Origin: JAZIHH01 sp036678685
GTDB taxonomy: Bacteria > Bacillota > UBA4882 > UBA10575
Direction: 5' to 3'
Assembly: GCA_036678685.1 (NCBI GenBank)
Contig: JAZIHH010000010.1
Location: 1 to 45,713 of the forward strand
Length of the DNA stretch: 45,713 nt
Part shown: one piece after another, positions 33,027 through 41,189 of the stretch
How the letters are laid out: each line of letters opens with the position of its first letter
Position numbering within the stretch: position 1 is the first letter of the stretch
Made by a program: the position numbers and the translations under genes
The notes under the pieces: generated by a model
Told to the model about the DNA's origin: nothing
The model's database searches: none
What the model saw: only the letters and a program-made list of their open reading frames with translations

Positions 33027-33701
33027 CTACCGGTAATAGCTTAACTTTTTCTCCGCTTGCTCAAAGATCTTGGTGACAATCCAATTGAGAAAGAGGTAAA
33101 ACATCCCGGCGACAAAGAGCGGGGTCGTGGAAAAGATCCGGGAAGATTCGTTCTTGGCGATCCGGAAAAGTTCGGAGATGCCAAGGATCTGGACCAAAGC
33201 GGTATCCTTGACCAGCGTTATTACCTCATTGCTGATCGGGGGAAGAATCCTCTTGACCACCTGCGGCAGAATGATCTTGAAAAACGTCTGGCTCCTGGTA
33301 AAACCAAGGACGGCGGCGGCCTCATACTGGCCAGCGGGGATCGATTCGATCCCCCCGCGGTAAATTTCCGCAAAATAAGCGGCGTAATTCAGGGAAAAAG
33401 CAATAATGGCCGCGGTGAACCGGTGGAGACTGAATTTCAGGCCCGGCGGCAGCATGTAGAAAGGGGCGAAGTAGATAAAGATTAACTGCAGCAACAAAGG
33501 CGTACCCCGCATAATCAGGATATAGAGCCGCAGGGGCAAGCTGATCCACTTATGGGACGACATTCGCCCCAGGGCGGTCAGCAAACCTAACGGCAGGGCA
33601 AAAAGCAACGTCAAGAAGAAAATCTGGAGCGAAGTCATTACCCCGTTTAAAAGCAGGGTCAGTAATCTCAGGGCATCTGTGGGGACCTGAAAAACAGACA
33701 T
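33027..33701 (-). CDS. Polar amino-acid ABC transporter permease
   Basis: Inner-membrane subunit of the HisM/GlnP family; about 224 residues from the ATG at 33701, eight bases after AAGGAG. The upstream in-frame ATG at 33728 is less likely. It has about five membrane helices, including an N-terminal TSLQIFFLTLLFALPLGLL. The cytoplasmic ATPase-contact loop is GQYEAAAVLGFTRSQTF followed by IILPQ, the EAA motif. A single permease gene means that the transporter is probably a homodimer in the membrane. It starts after a terminator that separates it from the binding-protein gene. Confidence 0.95.
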   Translation of the reverse strand: MSVFQVPTDALRLLTLLLNGVMTSLQIFFLTLLFALPLGLLTALGRMSSHKWISLPLRLYILIMRGTPLLLQLIFIYFAPFYMLPPGLKFSLHRFTAAIIAFSLNYAAYFAEIYRGGIESIPAGQYEAAAVLGFTRSQTFFKIILPQVVKRILPPISNEVITLVKDTALVQILGISELFRIAKNESSRIFSTTPLFVAGMFYLFLNWIVTKIFEQAEKKLSYYR

Positions 33702-33733
33702 GGCAAAATCTCCTTCAAGGCCGGTCATTTCAG

Positions 33734-33779
33734 AAAAAAATGGTTATGAGCTAAGCGCGGGTAACGGTGGCTCATAACC
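33734..33779 (-). terminator. Intrinsic terminator between binding-protein and permease genes
   Basis: On the minus strand a ten-base perfect stem (GGTTATGAGC with GCTCATAACC) and an 18-base loop are followed by A and seven T. It would let some transcripts stop after the binding-protein gene, making that subunit more abundant than the membrane parts. Confidence 0.85.
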
Positions 33780-33823
33780 CTCTTTCAACCCACCTGTGCG
33801 GGAAAACAGCTTACAACCCCGTA

Positions 33824-34634
33824 CTATTTATTTAAGACCGTAATGTCTTCCCCGAACCATCTCTCGGAAATGGCCGCCATTGTCCCGTCCTCGGCCATCG
33901 CCATCAGGGTCTCTTCAATTTTTTCCATCAGTTTCCGGTTCTCTTTACGGAACCCGACACCGTACTCCTCACTGGCCAGTGCTTCCTCAAGCACCCGGTA
34001 GTTCTTGCTGCGTTGCTGGATGTAAAAACGGGCGACGATCTCGTCCATCAACACTACATCGACCCCGCCCAGTTCAAGATCCATGAGGGCGGTCATGTTG
34101 TCATCAAAGGCCACCACTTCGCCCAGGGAAACCTTGAACTCGGCCGCACTGTCCAGGGCGTCATTGGCGCTGGAACCGGCCTGGAGCCCCAGCTTCTTAC
34201 CGGCAAAATCGGCCAGCGTGGTATACCCGCTGTCGGCCCTGACCACCAAAACCTGGCGGTTGTTCATATACGGCTTGGTGAAGAGGATGACCTCTCTCCG
34301 TTCCGGGGTAATCGTCAGGCCATTCCAGATACAGTCGATGTTTTTCGTATTCAGTTCCTGTTCCTTGGCGCTCCAGTTAATCGGTTGCAGCCTCAGGTTG
34401 ATCCCCAGACGGGAACAGACTTCTTTGGCCAGGTCGATATCAAAACCGACAATTTCCCCGTTTTCATCCCTGAAGCCCATCGGGGGAAAACTGTCATCCA
34501 GGCCCAGGACAAATTCGCCTTTTGCTTTCACGGCTTCCCAGGAATCATCCGTATCTTTTGCTTTTTTACAACCGGAGAGAGCCAAAACCATTACCAGAAG
34601 GACTAAAAAAAAAAGATAATATGTATCTCTTCAA
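33824..34634 (-). CDS. Amino-acid-binding lipoprotein (SBP family 3), signal peptide frameshifted
   Basis: Extracellular amino-acid-binding protein, anchored by a lipid at the Cys of LALSGC. The mature part has the family 3 fold: FVLGLDDSFPPMGFRDENGEIVGFDIDLAKEV, the ligand-binding NGLTITPERREVILFTKPY and GKKLGLQAGSSA. Read from the ATG 34591 the signal peptide is far too short (seven residues before the Cys). Upstream, AAGGGG and a TTG at 34632-34634 open a frame MKRYILSFF that becomes the missing hydrophobic part (LVLLVMVLALSGC) if one A is removed from the A10 run at 34605-34614. So the gene is probably intact in nature with a run of nine, or uses slippage. The motif order and neighbours (permease, ATPase) are normal. 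Confidence 0.85.
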
Positions 34635-34665
34635 AATATTACACCCCTTCAATTGTTTTATCCTC

Positions 34666-34694
34666 ATTGTACTAAAAAATCAGGAAATAGTAAA
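34666..34694 (-). promoter_or_regulatory. Promoter of the amino-acid ABC operon
   Basis: On the minus strand TTTACT (34689-34694) and TACAAT (34666-34671) are 17 bases apart, 19 bases inside the left end of the IS element, so insertion left it intact. Confidence 0.55.
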
Positions 34695-34712
34695 GGCGCA
34701 AAACAACAGAGA

Positions 34713-36272
34713 TAGTGTCAAGACACTGTAGGTTTTTTAACCTCACATTCAGCAAACATGCACTAAATAACAGCATTGAATTCATTGAGAGATTTTAGAG
34801 CCACCCTGGTTAAGTTGTGACCGCCACGTAATAGTGGAACATTATCAATATTTTCTACCCCTAACAGCTTTCTTTTGGGTAAACGCTTCAGTTTTTCCTG
34901 CACTGCTTCTTTTATCTCGACAGGAAACAGACTCGATGCTTGCATTGCCAAGTACTGTTTCCGGATCGACTCTCCATTAGCTACAGCCACCCGCATAGCG
35001 GCCATGTTCTCTGCCCCTTGTAAACTCCAGGCCATCGGACGGCTGCTCAACCTGGCTGCCAAGATGTGACTGACATGCCCTTCGGCACTACAGCCGATCC
35101 CGGGATGCCTGACCCCATTTTCTATTCCGTCCCAGTTGCGCTCAACATACCTGATGGCCTCAACAATCCGTTTCCTTCTTGGCTTTTCGTCAGTGCGCCA
35201 TAATGCTTCATGAAGATGAGCCAGGACTGCCTCCTTGTTTAAGGATTTGATCCCCCGGTGAATCAACCTCTTAAGCTCGGGTGCATGCGCGGTAGCCGTT
35301 TGTATATATTTTTCTAAATGATACTTATCTAGGATAAAAATAGTTTGCGGCGGTAAGTATTGTAGTCCAGCCCGGATCCAAGAAGCTCCGTCTCCCAATA
35401 AATAGATCCTTTCAACCGTTGAAAGATCATAACGGGCTTCCAGGTAATCTAAAACCTCCCACCATAACTCTTCCGATTTTCCCCAGGGTTTCGTAAAATA
35501 TTTCGCGTTTTTAAGACGACGACGCGAACCCTCCTCGCTTACCCCTTCGTGAACGTAGATGAGCAACGAGGGCTTTTTCCGCTTATGATCTCTAATTCTC
35601 ACATGATCTTCATCGGCCTCTATGTACAATGCCCGCACATACCGTTTCTCTTGCGGTGGCAACGATTTCACAGGAGTAAACTTTTTAACAGTCAACGCTA
35701 CTGTTTGCCTGCTTACTTTCAGTTCAGGATTATAGCTGCTTTCTTGCACCGTGGCCTCTTCGTACGACATTTTACTGGATGCTTCCAGAAAGGCAGCTTT
35801 GAGATTGGGCCCTACTCGTGCATGAGGGGTAATCCCTATTTGTGCGTCTACCAAGTACGCATACTGCTTACTTTCTTTATGCTGGTAATAGCTCCGTTCA
35901 TAGGTCAGTTGACCAAAAGGGGTCAATATCGCTTTCTGGTCTCTTCTCCGTACGACCTTCCATTCTCGCTTGCGCTCTTCGCTTTCGTGAATCTTTTCCT
36001 CAAGAGTCTCCAAAACCAGTTGCACTAGAACGCAACCTATACCGTCGAGCTTTTTTTTCAATTGTGCCTCAAAGGTTAGATAGTCAATCTCGCCTTCGAA
36101 AATTTTCGATATTTCGTTCACTACCGAAAGGATTTTTTCTTCTACTAAACGAATTAGATCCATGAGGAACCTCAGCCTCCTTTGGGGGGTATTCATTCAT
36201 CGCTGAATGTGAGGTTCCTCTTCTTTTTTCCATAAGTTATTTCCTGCAAAGACCTACAGTAATTTTACACTA
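34713..36272 (-). mobile_element. ISLre2-family insertion sequence
   Basis: About 1560 bases with one transposase gene. The ends are imperfect inverted repeats: the left end reads AGTGTCAAGACACTGTAGGT and the right end, reverse-complemented, AGTGTAAAATTACTGTAGGT, with 16 of 20 identical. A further AACCTCACATTCAGC occurs inside both ends (left 34739-34753, and as a reverse complement near 36200). No nine-base target duplication was found by eye, so the flanks may have been rearranged. Confidence 0.85.
34763..36163 (-). CDS. ISLre2-family transposase
   Basis: Transposase of about 466 residues from the ATG at 36163 (GGAGG upstream), apparently complete. A helical N-terminal region is followed by the LTPFGQLTYERSYY segment, the ALYIEADEDHVRI block with acidic residues, YLLGDGASWIR with the central Asp, the IFILDKYHLEKYI segment and CSAEGHVSHILAARLSSRP with the final Glu. 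These are marks of the ISLre2 (UPF0236) group and of its DDE-type active site. No frameshift or stop was seen, so it may still be active. It sits alone between inverted ends. Confidence 0.93.
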   Translation of the reverse strand: MDLIRLVEEKILSVVNEISKIFEGEIDYLTFEAQLKKKLDGIGCVLVQLVLETLEEKIHESEERKREWKVVRRRDQKAILTPFGQLTYERSYYQHKESKQYAYLVDAQIGITPHARVGPNLKAAFLEASSKMSYEEATVQESSYNPELKVSRQTVALTVKKFTPVKSLPPQEKRYVRALYIEADEDHVRIRDHKRKKPSLLIYVHEGVSEEGSRRRLKNAKYFTKPWGKSEELWWEVLDYLEARYDLSTVERIYLLGDGASWIRAGLQYLPPQTIFILDKYHLEKYIQTATAHAPELKRLIHRGIKSLNKEAVLAHLHEALWRTDEKPRRKRIVEAIRYVERNWDGIENGVRHPGIGCSAEGHVSHILAARLSSRPMAWSLQGAENMAAMRVAVANGESIRKQYLAMQASSLFPVEIKEAVQEKLKRLPKRKLLGVENIDNVPLLRGGHNLTRVALKSLNEFNAVI

Positions 36273-36412
36273 ACTTATACGCTGTTTAAATACTAGTTTA
36301 ATCTTTTTACTCCCACCGGAAGGCCGTGGCGCGGGGTGAAGGGGATACCAGATGGTACGGCATTATTTTGGCCGTAATTTTTGCCGTAAATAAGGAACCG
36401 CCCAGGATAGGT

Positions 36413-36571
36413 TTAGCGGAAAAGAGGTATCCCCTCCAGCCTTTCCACCGGCGCCAGGAGGTACCGGGCGGCAGGAAAAACCAGAAGCAACTGTACCAGA
36501 AGTAAAATAAGAAGAAGGACCAGCGCCAACAGCCAAAAGAATTTTTCCACCTTTCCCGGTCTGCCTTTCAT
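36413..36571 (-). CDS. Small single-span membrane protein (52 residues), unknown
   Basis: Starts at ATG 36571 behind AGAGGGGG and runs to TAA at 36413. The sequence is MKGRPGKVEKFFWLLALVLL and further Leu-rich residues, one membrane helix of about 25 residues, then PAARYLLAPVERLEGIPLFR, a short basic tail. No family is recognised. It lies 36 bases downstream of the patatin gene on the same strand, so they are probably cotranscribed. The good ribosome site and the hydrophobic pattern make it likely to be real. Confidence 0.6.
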   Translation of the reverse strand: MKGRPGKVEKFFWLLALVLLLILLLVQLLLVFPAARYLLAPVERLEGIPLFR

Positions 36572-36607
36572 GTTCCCCCTCTTTCTTAATAAAATTATTA
36601 ATCACCG

Positions 36608-37447
36608 CTACGAGCTGCGGGCGGCCAACGAAGGGCGGGAAACGGCAAACGGCGACGAACGGCGGGCCATCTCCTCCATCAGGCGGCGGATGGCCGGCAG
36701 CGCCCGGCGGGCCGCTTTTTCCCCCTCCGCAATCCACTCGGCCGCGTACTGAAAGTGGTGGGTGCCCACATGCCCGACGCAGGGGGTGAGTACCAGGTCA
36801 GCCTGGGAGACCTGAACGGCATTCACCCGGGAACTCATTATTTCCACGGTCTTGGTCAGAACCTCAAAAAGGTTTCCCGGCGGGGACAGGGTAAAATCAT
36901 ACGAAACATTCACCGCGATCACCAAATCCATGCCCATGCGCCGGGCAGTGCCCACCGGAACCCCGGCCACCACCCCGCCGTCCACCAGCAAACGCTCCCC
37001 GTACCGGACCGGGGTAAAAACCCCCGGAATGGAGATGGAGGCGCGCACGGCCGGTTCCGCTTCCCCCTCGGTAAAAACCACTTCTTCACCGGTTAACAGG
37101 TCGGTGGCCACCACCCAAACGGGGGGAACAAGCTCCTCCAGTTTTTTCCCTTTCGTCAACAGTTTCAAAAGGGTCATGATCCGTTCCCCGTTGATCAAAC
37201 CCATCCGGGGAAAGTGAAAATCCCACAGGTGCTTCCAGGGTAGATCCACCGCAAGCCGGCAAAGATAATCCAATTTGGCACCGGTGCCGTAGGCGACAGC
37301 CACCACCGCGCCCATGCTGGTCCCGGCCAGGGCGTTGACAGGGATCCCTTCCTCCTGTAAAACCCGTAAGATGCCAAGATGGGCGAAGCCCCGGACCCCG
37401 CCGCCGCCCAGGGCCCAGGCAATACGGGGCAACTGTTTCATTTCCAT
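36608..37447 (-). CDS. Patatin-like phospholipase (RssA type)
   Basis: Serine acyl hydrolase of the patatin family; 279 residues. The oxyanion loop is WALGGGGVRGFAHLGIL, the catalytic Ser is in AGTSMGA (GxSxG), and the catalytic Asp is in LLVDGGVVAGVPV. The dyad and glycine-rich loop are intact. A start at 37447 or at the next ATG (37441) is possible; GGGGG lies just upstream. Bacterial members act on membrane lipids or acyl chains, often with a regulatory role. It is followed by the 52-residue membrane protein and lies downstream of lonB. The last 50 residues are Ala- and Arg-rich and less conserved. Confidence 0.93.
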   Translation of the reverse strand: MEMKQLPRIAWALGGGGVRGFAHLGILRVLQEEGIPVNALAGTSMGAVVAVAYGTGAKLDYLCRLAVDLPWKHLWDFHFPRMGLINGERIMTLLKLLTKGKKLEELVPPVWVVATDLLTGEEVVFTEGEAEPAVRASISIPGVFTPVRYGERLLVDGGVVAGVPVGTARRMGMDLVIAVNVSYDFTLSPPGNLFEVLTKTVEIMSSRVNAVQVSQADLVLTPCVGHVGTHHFQYAAEWIAEGEKAARRALPAIRRLMEEMARRSSPFAVSRPSLAARSS

Positions 37448-37513
37448 CCCCCCAGCGAGAAGAAACAGGATTTGCGCAGTCTATAATATGTTTTTCCGCC
37501 CGGAGTGGTGACA

Positions 37514-39160
37514 TTATAAGGCTTTTTTGGCCGTCCCGCCCGGCTTGGCTTTTACCGCCAACTCAATTACTTCTTCAATTCTGTTGACCGGAATTATCTC
37601 CAGTTCCTTCTCTTCGGCAAAGATATCCTGCCAGTTCTCCGCCGGGATCAAAACCTTTTCCACGCCGGCCTCTTTGGCGGCGTTAATCTTGGAGACCACC
37701 CCTCCCACCGGCATGACATGGCCCAAAATGGAGACCTCTCCGGTCATGGCCACCCGGTGGTCAACGGGGTTTTCGGTTATGGCCGAGTAGATCGCCGTCA
37801 CCAGGGTCACCCCGGCGGAGGGACCGTCCAGGGGAACACTGCCCGGAAAGTTGATATGGAGATCGTAGTCGCCGCATTCCACCTGGAAATACTTTCTGAG
37901 GACCGTAAGTACGTTCTCCACCGAACCCCTGGCCATGCTTTTGCGCCGGACCGTACGGCCGTACTCTCCCATCTCTTCCTCTTCAATCATGCCGGTGACA
38001 ATAAGCCTCCCTTTCCCCTTCTCCACCGGAATGGCCGCCACCTCCACCTCCACCAGGATCCCCGTGTTCGGCCCGTGCACCGCCAGGCCGTTGGCGTATC
38101 CCACCTGCGGTTTGAGGGGGATCTTCTTATCCAGGCGGGGCGTATACTGCCCACTGTTCACCACCCACTCGATATCCTTTTTGGCGATGACTTTCTTTCC
38201 TTCCGTAAGGGCGATTCCGGCGGCGATCTGGAGCATATTCACAACATCCCGGCCGTTGGCGGCGTACTTTACCAACACCTCCATGCTTCCTTCCTCCAGG
38301 TGGAAACCGATTTTTTTTACGGCATTAAGGGCAATCGTTTCAATTTCCCGGCGGGAAAGGGCACGGAAAAAAATTTCTACACAACGGGATCGGATGGCTG
38401 GGGGTATCTCGTAGGGCATACGGGTGGTCGCGCCCACCAGCCGGAAGTCGGCGGGAAGGCCGTTTTGAAAGATCTCATGAATATGCGGGGGGATGTTGGT
38501 GTCCTCCGAATTGTAATAGGCGCTTTCCAAAAAGACTTTCCGGTCCTCCAGCACTTTCAAAAGTTTGTTCATCTGCACCGGGTGAAGTTCACCGATCTCG
38601 TCGATAAAAAGAATTCCCCCATGGGCCTTGGTAACCGCCCCCGGTTTGGGTTGAGGGATCCCGGCAATCCCCAGGGGACCGGCCCCCTGATAGATGGGGT
38701 CATGGACCGAGCCGATTAATGGATCGGCAATCCCCCGGTCGTCAAAACGGGTGGTCGTGGCGTCCAGTTCCACGAATTTCGCCTGGGGACCAAAGGGAGA
38801 AAGGGGGTTCTTCTTTGCCTCTTCCAGCACCACCCGGGCCGCGGCGGTCTTCCCCACCCCGGGCGGGCCGTACAACAGGACATGCTGGGGATTGGGCCCG
38901 CAAAGCGCCGCCCGCAGGGCTTTTAACCCTTCTTTTTGGCCGATGATCTCCTCGAAAGACGTGGGCCGGGTTTTTTCCGCCAACGGTTCCGTCAGGGAGA
39001 TACTGCGCATCCGCCGCAGGCGTTCCATCTCTTTTTTCGATTCTTTCTCCACCGCCGTCTTGTTGGTTTGTTGTCCGCGGAGGAGATTCCAAAAATACAT
39101 CCCAATTACTACGGCGAAAAAAAGATTGACCAAACCCAGAATATTGACCACATAATCCAT
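37514..39160 (-). CDS. lonB: LonB-type membrane-associated ATP-dependent protease
   Basis: AAA+ serine protease related to B. subtilis LonB. Starting at ATG 39160 (GGGAGG eight bases upstream) gives about 548 residues. An N-terminal membrane helix (VNILGLVNLFFAVVIGMYFWNLL) is followed by the family block SLTEPLAEKTRP. Walker A is GPPGVGKT and Walker B ILFIDEIGEL. The protease domain has the catalytic Ser in LDGPSAGVTLVTA and the Lys in GGVVSKINAAKEAG. It follows clpX in the same direction with a terminator between them. In Bacillus LonB is forespore-specific, which fits a spore former, but that is inference. Confidence 0.95.
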   Translation of the reverse strand: MDYVVNILGLVNLFFAVVIGMYFWNLLRGQQTNKTAVEKESKKEMERLRRMRSISLTEPLAEKTRPTSFEEIIGQKEGLKALRAALCGPNPQHVLLYGPPGVGKTAAARVVLEEAKKNPLSPFGPQAKFVELDATTTRFDDRGIADPLIGSVHDPIYQGAGPLGIAGIPQPKPGAVTKAHGGILFIDEIGELHPVQMNKLLKVLEDRKVFLESAYYNSEDTNIPPHIHEIFQNGLPADFRLVGATTRMPYEIPPAIRSRCVEIFFRALSRREIETIALNAVKKIGFHLEEGSMEVLVKYAANGRDVVNMLQIAAGIALTEGKKVIAKKDIEWVVNSGQYTPRLDKKIPLKPQVGYANGLAVHGPNTGILVEVEVAAIPVEKGKGRLIVTGMIEEEEMGEYGRTVRRKSMARGSVENVLTVLRKYFQVECGDYDLHINFPGSVPLDGPSAGVTLVTAIYSAITENPVDHRVAMTGEVSILGHVMPVGGVVSKINAAKEAGVEKVLIPAENWQDIFAEEKELEIIPVNRIEEVIELAVKAKPGGTAKKAL

Positions 39161-39246
39161 TCCCCGGTCCTCCCTGTCCACAAGCTTTACTATACTATTA
39201 TTTGTCATACGGTCGCGGGTTATCCGGGTTTGTGGACCGGAGAAAC

Positions 39247-39267
39247 AAAAAAACCCGCTGGCGCGGG
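39247..39267 (-). terminator. Terminator behind clpX
   Basis: On the minus strand CCCGC and GCGGG pair around a four-base loop and are followed by seven T. It lies 19 bases past the clpX stop and before lonB. Confidence 0.85.
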
Positions 39268-39285
39268 CTTAACTAAACGATTTTC

Positions 39286-40551
39286 TCAAGCCGTCTCTTC
39301 TTTCTTTTTTTTCCGCGGTTCCACACTGGTGGTAAGAAGCGGTTCTTTCTTCTCTTCCACCATTTCTTTGGTAATTACACATTTGACAATATCATCCCTG
39401 GACGGAACCTCGTACATGATATCCAGCATCAGGTTTTCAATGATGGAACGCAACCCCCGGGCGCCGGTCTTATGCAAAATGGCCTGTCTGGCAATGGCCC
39501 GCAGGGCATCCGGGGTGAATTCCAGTTCCACCCCGTCCAGTTCCAAAATCTTACGGTACTGTTTGACCAGGGCGTTTTTGGGTTCCGTCAAAATCCGGAC
39601 CAAAGCGTCCTCATCCAGGGCGTCGAGCGCGACCACCACCGGCAGCCGGCCGACAAATTCCGGGATTAACCCGTACCGCAAAAGGTCTTCGGGCATAACC
39701 TGGCGGAGGATTTCTCCTACCGGCTTTTCCAGCTTGGGCTGGATCTCGGCGCCGAAACCAATAGACTTTTTCCCGATCCTTCTTTCGATCAGTTTCTCTA
39801 AACCGTCAAAGGCGCCCCCGCAGATGAAAAGGATATTGGTGGTATCCAGCTGGATAAACTCCTGATGCGGGTGTTTGCGCCCGCCCTGGGGCGGAACCGA
39901 AGCCACCGTACCCTCAAGAATTTTCAGCAGGGCCTGCTGAACCCCTTCTCCGGAAACATCCCGGGTGATCGAAGGATTCTCCGATTTACGGGCGATCTTG
40001 TCGACCTCGTCAATATAGACTATGCCCTTTTCCGCTTTTTCCACATCATAATCGGCCGCCTGGATCAGCTTGAGCAATATATTTTCCACGTCTTCCCCCA
40101 CATAACCGGCTTCCGTGAGCGAAGTAGCGTCCGCAATGGCAAAGGGAACATTCAAAATCTTGGCCAGAGTCTGCGCAAGTAGAGTTTTTCCGCACCCGGT
40201 CGGTCCCAGGAGCAGAATATTGCTTTTTTGCAGTTCCACGTCGTCAAAGTGTTCCTCGGATTTTATGCGCTTATAGTGATTGTATACGGCCACGGACAAA
40301 GTTTTTTTCGCTTCTTCCTGTCCGATGACATACTGGTCCAGAATACTTTTAATCTCTTTGGGCTTGGGGATATTCCCCATATCCAGGGAAACCTCGTCAT
40401 TCAGTTCCTCGTCAATGATCTCGTTGCAGAGTTCAATACATTCATCGCAAATATAGACACCGGGACCGGCGATTAACTTTTTTACCTGTTCATGGGCTTT
40501 TCCACAAAATGAACATTTCAGCTGCCCTTTTTCATCGCCGAACTTAAACAT
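39286..40551 (-). CDS. clpX: ClpX ATPase of the ClpXP protease
   Basis: AAA+ unfoldase that feeds proteins into ClpP; about 421 residues from ATG 40551 (GAGGTGATGGG upstream). The N-terminal zinc-binding domain has four Cys (CSFCGKAHE, CDECIELC). Walker A is LLGPTGCGKT, Walker B KGIVYIDEVDKI. GYVGEDVENILLKL is the substrate pore-1 loop region, and the ClpP contact loop is in IGFGAEI (IGF). Residues for ATP sensing (sensor 2, GARGLRS) are present. It lies 53 bases after clpP and, with tig, clpP and lonB, forms a protein-quality-control block. Confidence 0.97.
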   Translation of the reverse strand: MFKFGDEKGQLKCSFCGKAHEQVKKLIAGPGVYICDECIELCNEIIDEELNDEVSLDMGNIPKPKEIKSILDQYVIGQEEAKKTLSVAVYNHYKRIKSEEHFDDVELQKSNILLLGPTGCGKTLLAQTLAKILNVPFAIADATSLTEAGYVGEDVENILLKLIQAADYDVEKAEKGIVYIDEVDKIARKSENPSITRDVSGEGVQQALLKILEGTVASVPPQGGRKHPHQEFIQLDTTNILFICGGAFDGLEKLIERRIGKKSIGFGAEIQPKLEKPVGEILRQVMPEDLLRYGLIPEFVGRLPVVVALDALDEDALVRILTEPKNALVKQYRKILELDGVELEFTPDALRAIARQAILHKTGARGLRSIIENLMLDIMYEVPSRDDIVKCVITKEMVEEKKEPLLTTSVEPRKKKKEETA

Positions 40552-40604
40552 CCCATCACCTCTTTCTCGGGAATGAAGTACCAAGGTTTCACCAGGCTAC
40601 GCCA

Positions 40605-41189
40605 TTAACGCCGCTCATAAAAGATTTGATCGATGATGCCGTAACTTTTGGCTTCCTCGGCGCTCATCCAGAAGTTCCTGTCCACATCTTTGGTGATTTT
40701 CTCCAGCGGCTGGCCGGTATGTTTGGCCAACAGCTGGTTGGTGATTTCCCGCAGATTTATAATTTCCCGGGCCTGAATTTCAATATCCGCAGCCTGCCCT
40801 TCCGCCCCGCCAAGCGGCTGGTGGATCATCACCCGCGAATTGGGCAGGGCAAATCTTTTGCCTTTGGTCCCGGCGGAAAGAAGCAGGGCGGCCATGCTGG
40901 CGGCGATCCCCATACATATGGTGGCCACATCCGGTTTGATATACTGGATGGTGTCGTAAAGGGCCAGGCCGGAATAGACTAACCCCCCGGGACTGTTTAT
41001 ATAGATCGAAATATCCTTTTCCGGATCTTCACTCTCCAAAAATAACAACTGGGCAATGACCAGATTGGCCAGGCTGTCATCGATCGGGCCGCCAATAAAG
41101 ATAATCCGGTCTTTTAATAAACGGGAAAAAATATCATAAGCCCGTTCGCCACGGTTGGTCTGTTCTACCACTATTGGCACGAGATTCAT
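40605..41189 (-). CDS. clpP: ATP-dependent Clp protease proteolytic subunit
   Basis: Serine protease forming the two-ring proteolytic chamber that works with ClpX; 194 residues, the usual length. The catalytic Ser is in GIAASMAALLLS, the His in VMIHQPLGG and the Asp in KDVDRNFWM. The N-terminus (LVPIVVEQTNRGERAYDIFSR) is the usual one, with a short propeptide-like start. Its start overlaps the trigger-factor stop (ATGA), so it is coupled to tig. Nothing unusual was seen. Confidence 0.97.
   Translation of the reverse strand: MNLVPIVVEQTNRGERAYDIFSRLLKDRIIFIGGPIDDSLANLVIAQLLFLESEDPEKDISIYINSPGGLVYSGLALYDTIQYIKPDVATICMGIAASMAALLLSAGTKGKRFALPNSRVMIHQPLGGAEGQAADIEIQAREIINLREITNQLLAKHTGQPLEKITKDVDRNFWMSAEEAKSYGIIDQIFYERR

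Noticed and set aside
37718..38719. 333-codon open frame on the plus strand opposite lonB
   Set aside because: It is antisense to conserved protease motifs and has no family resemblance.
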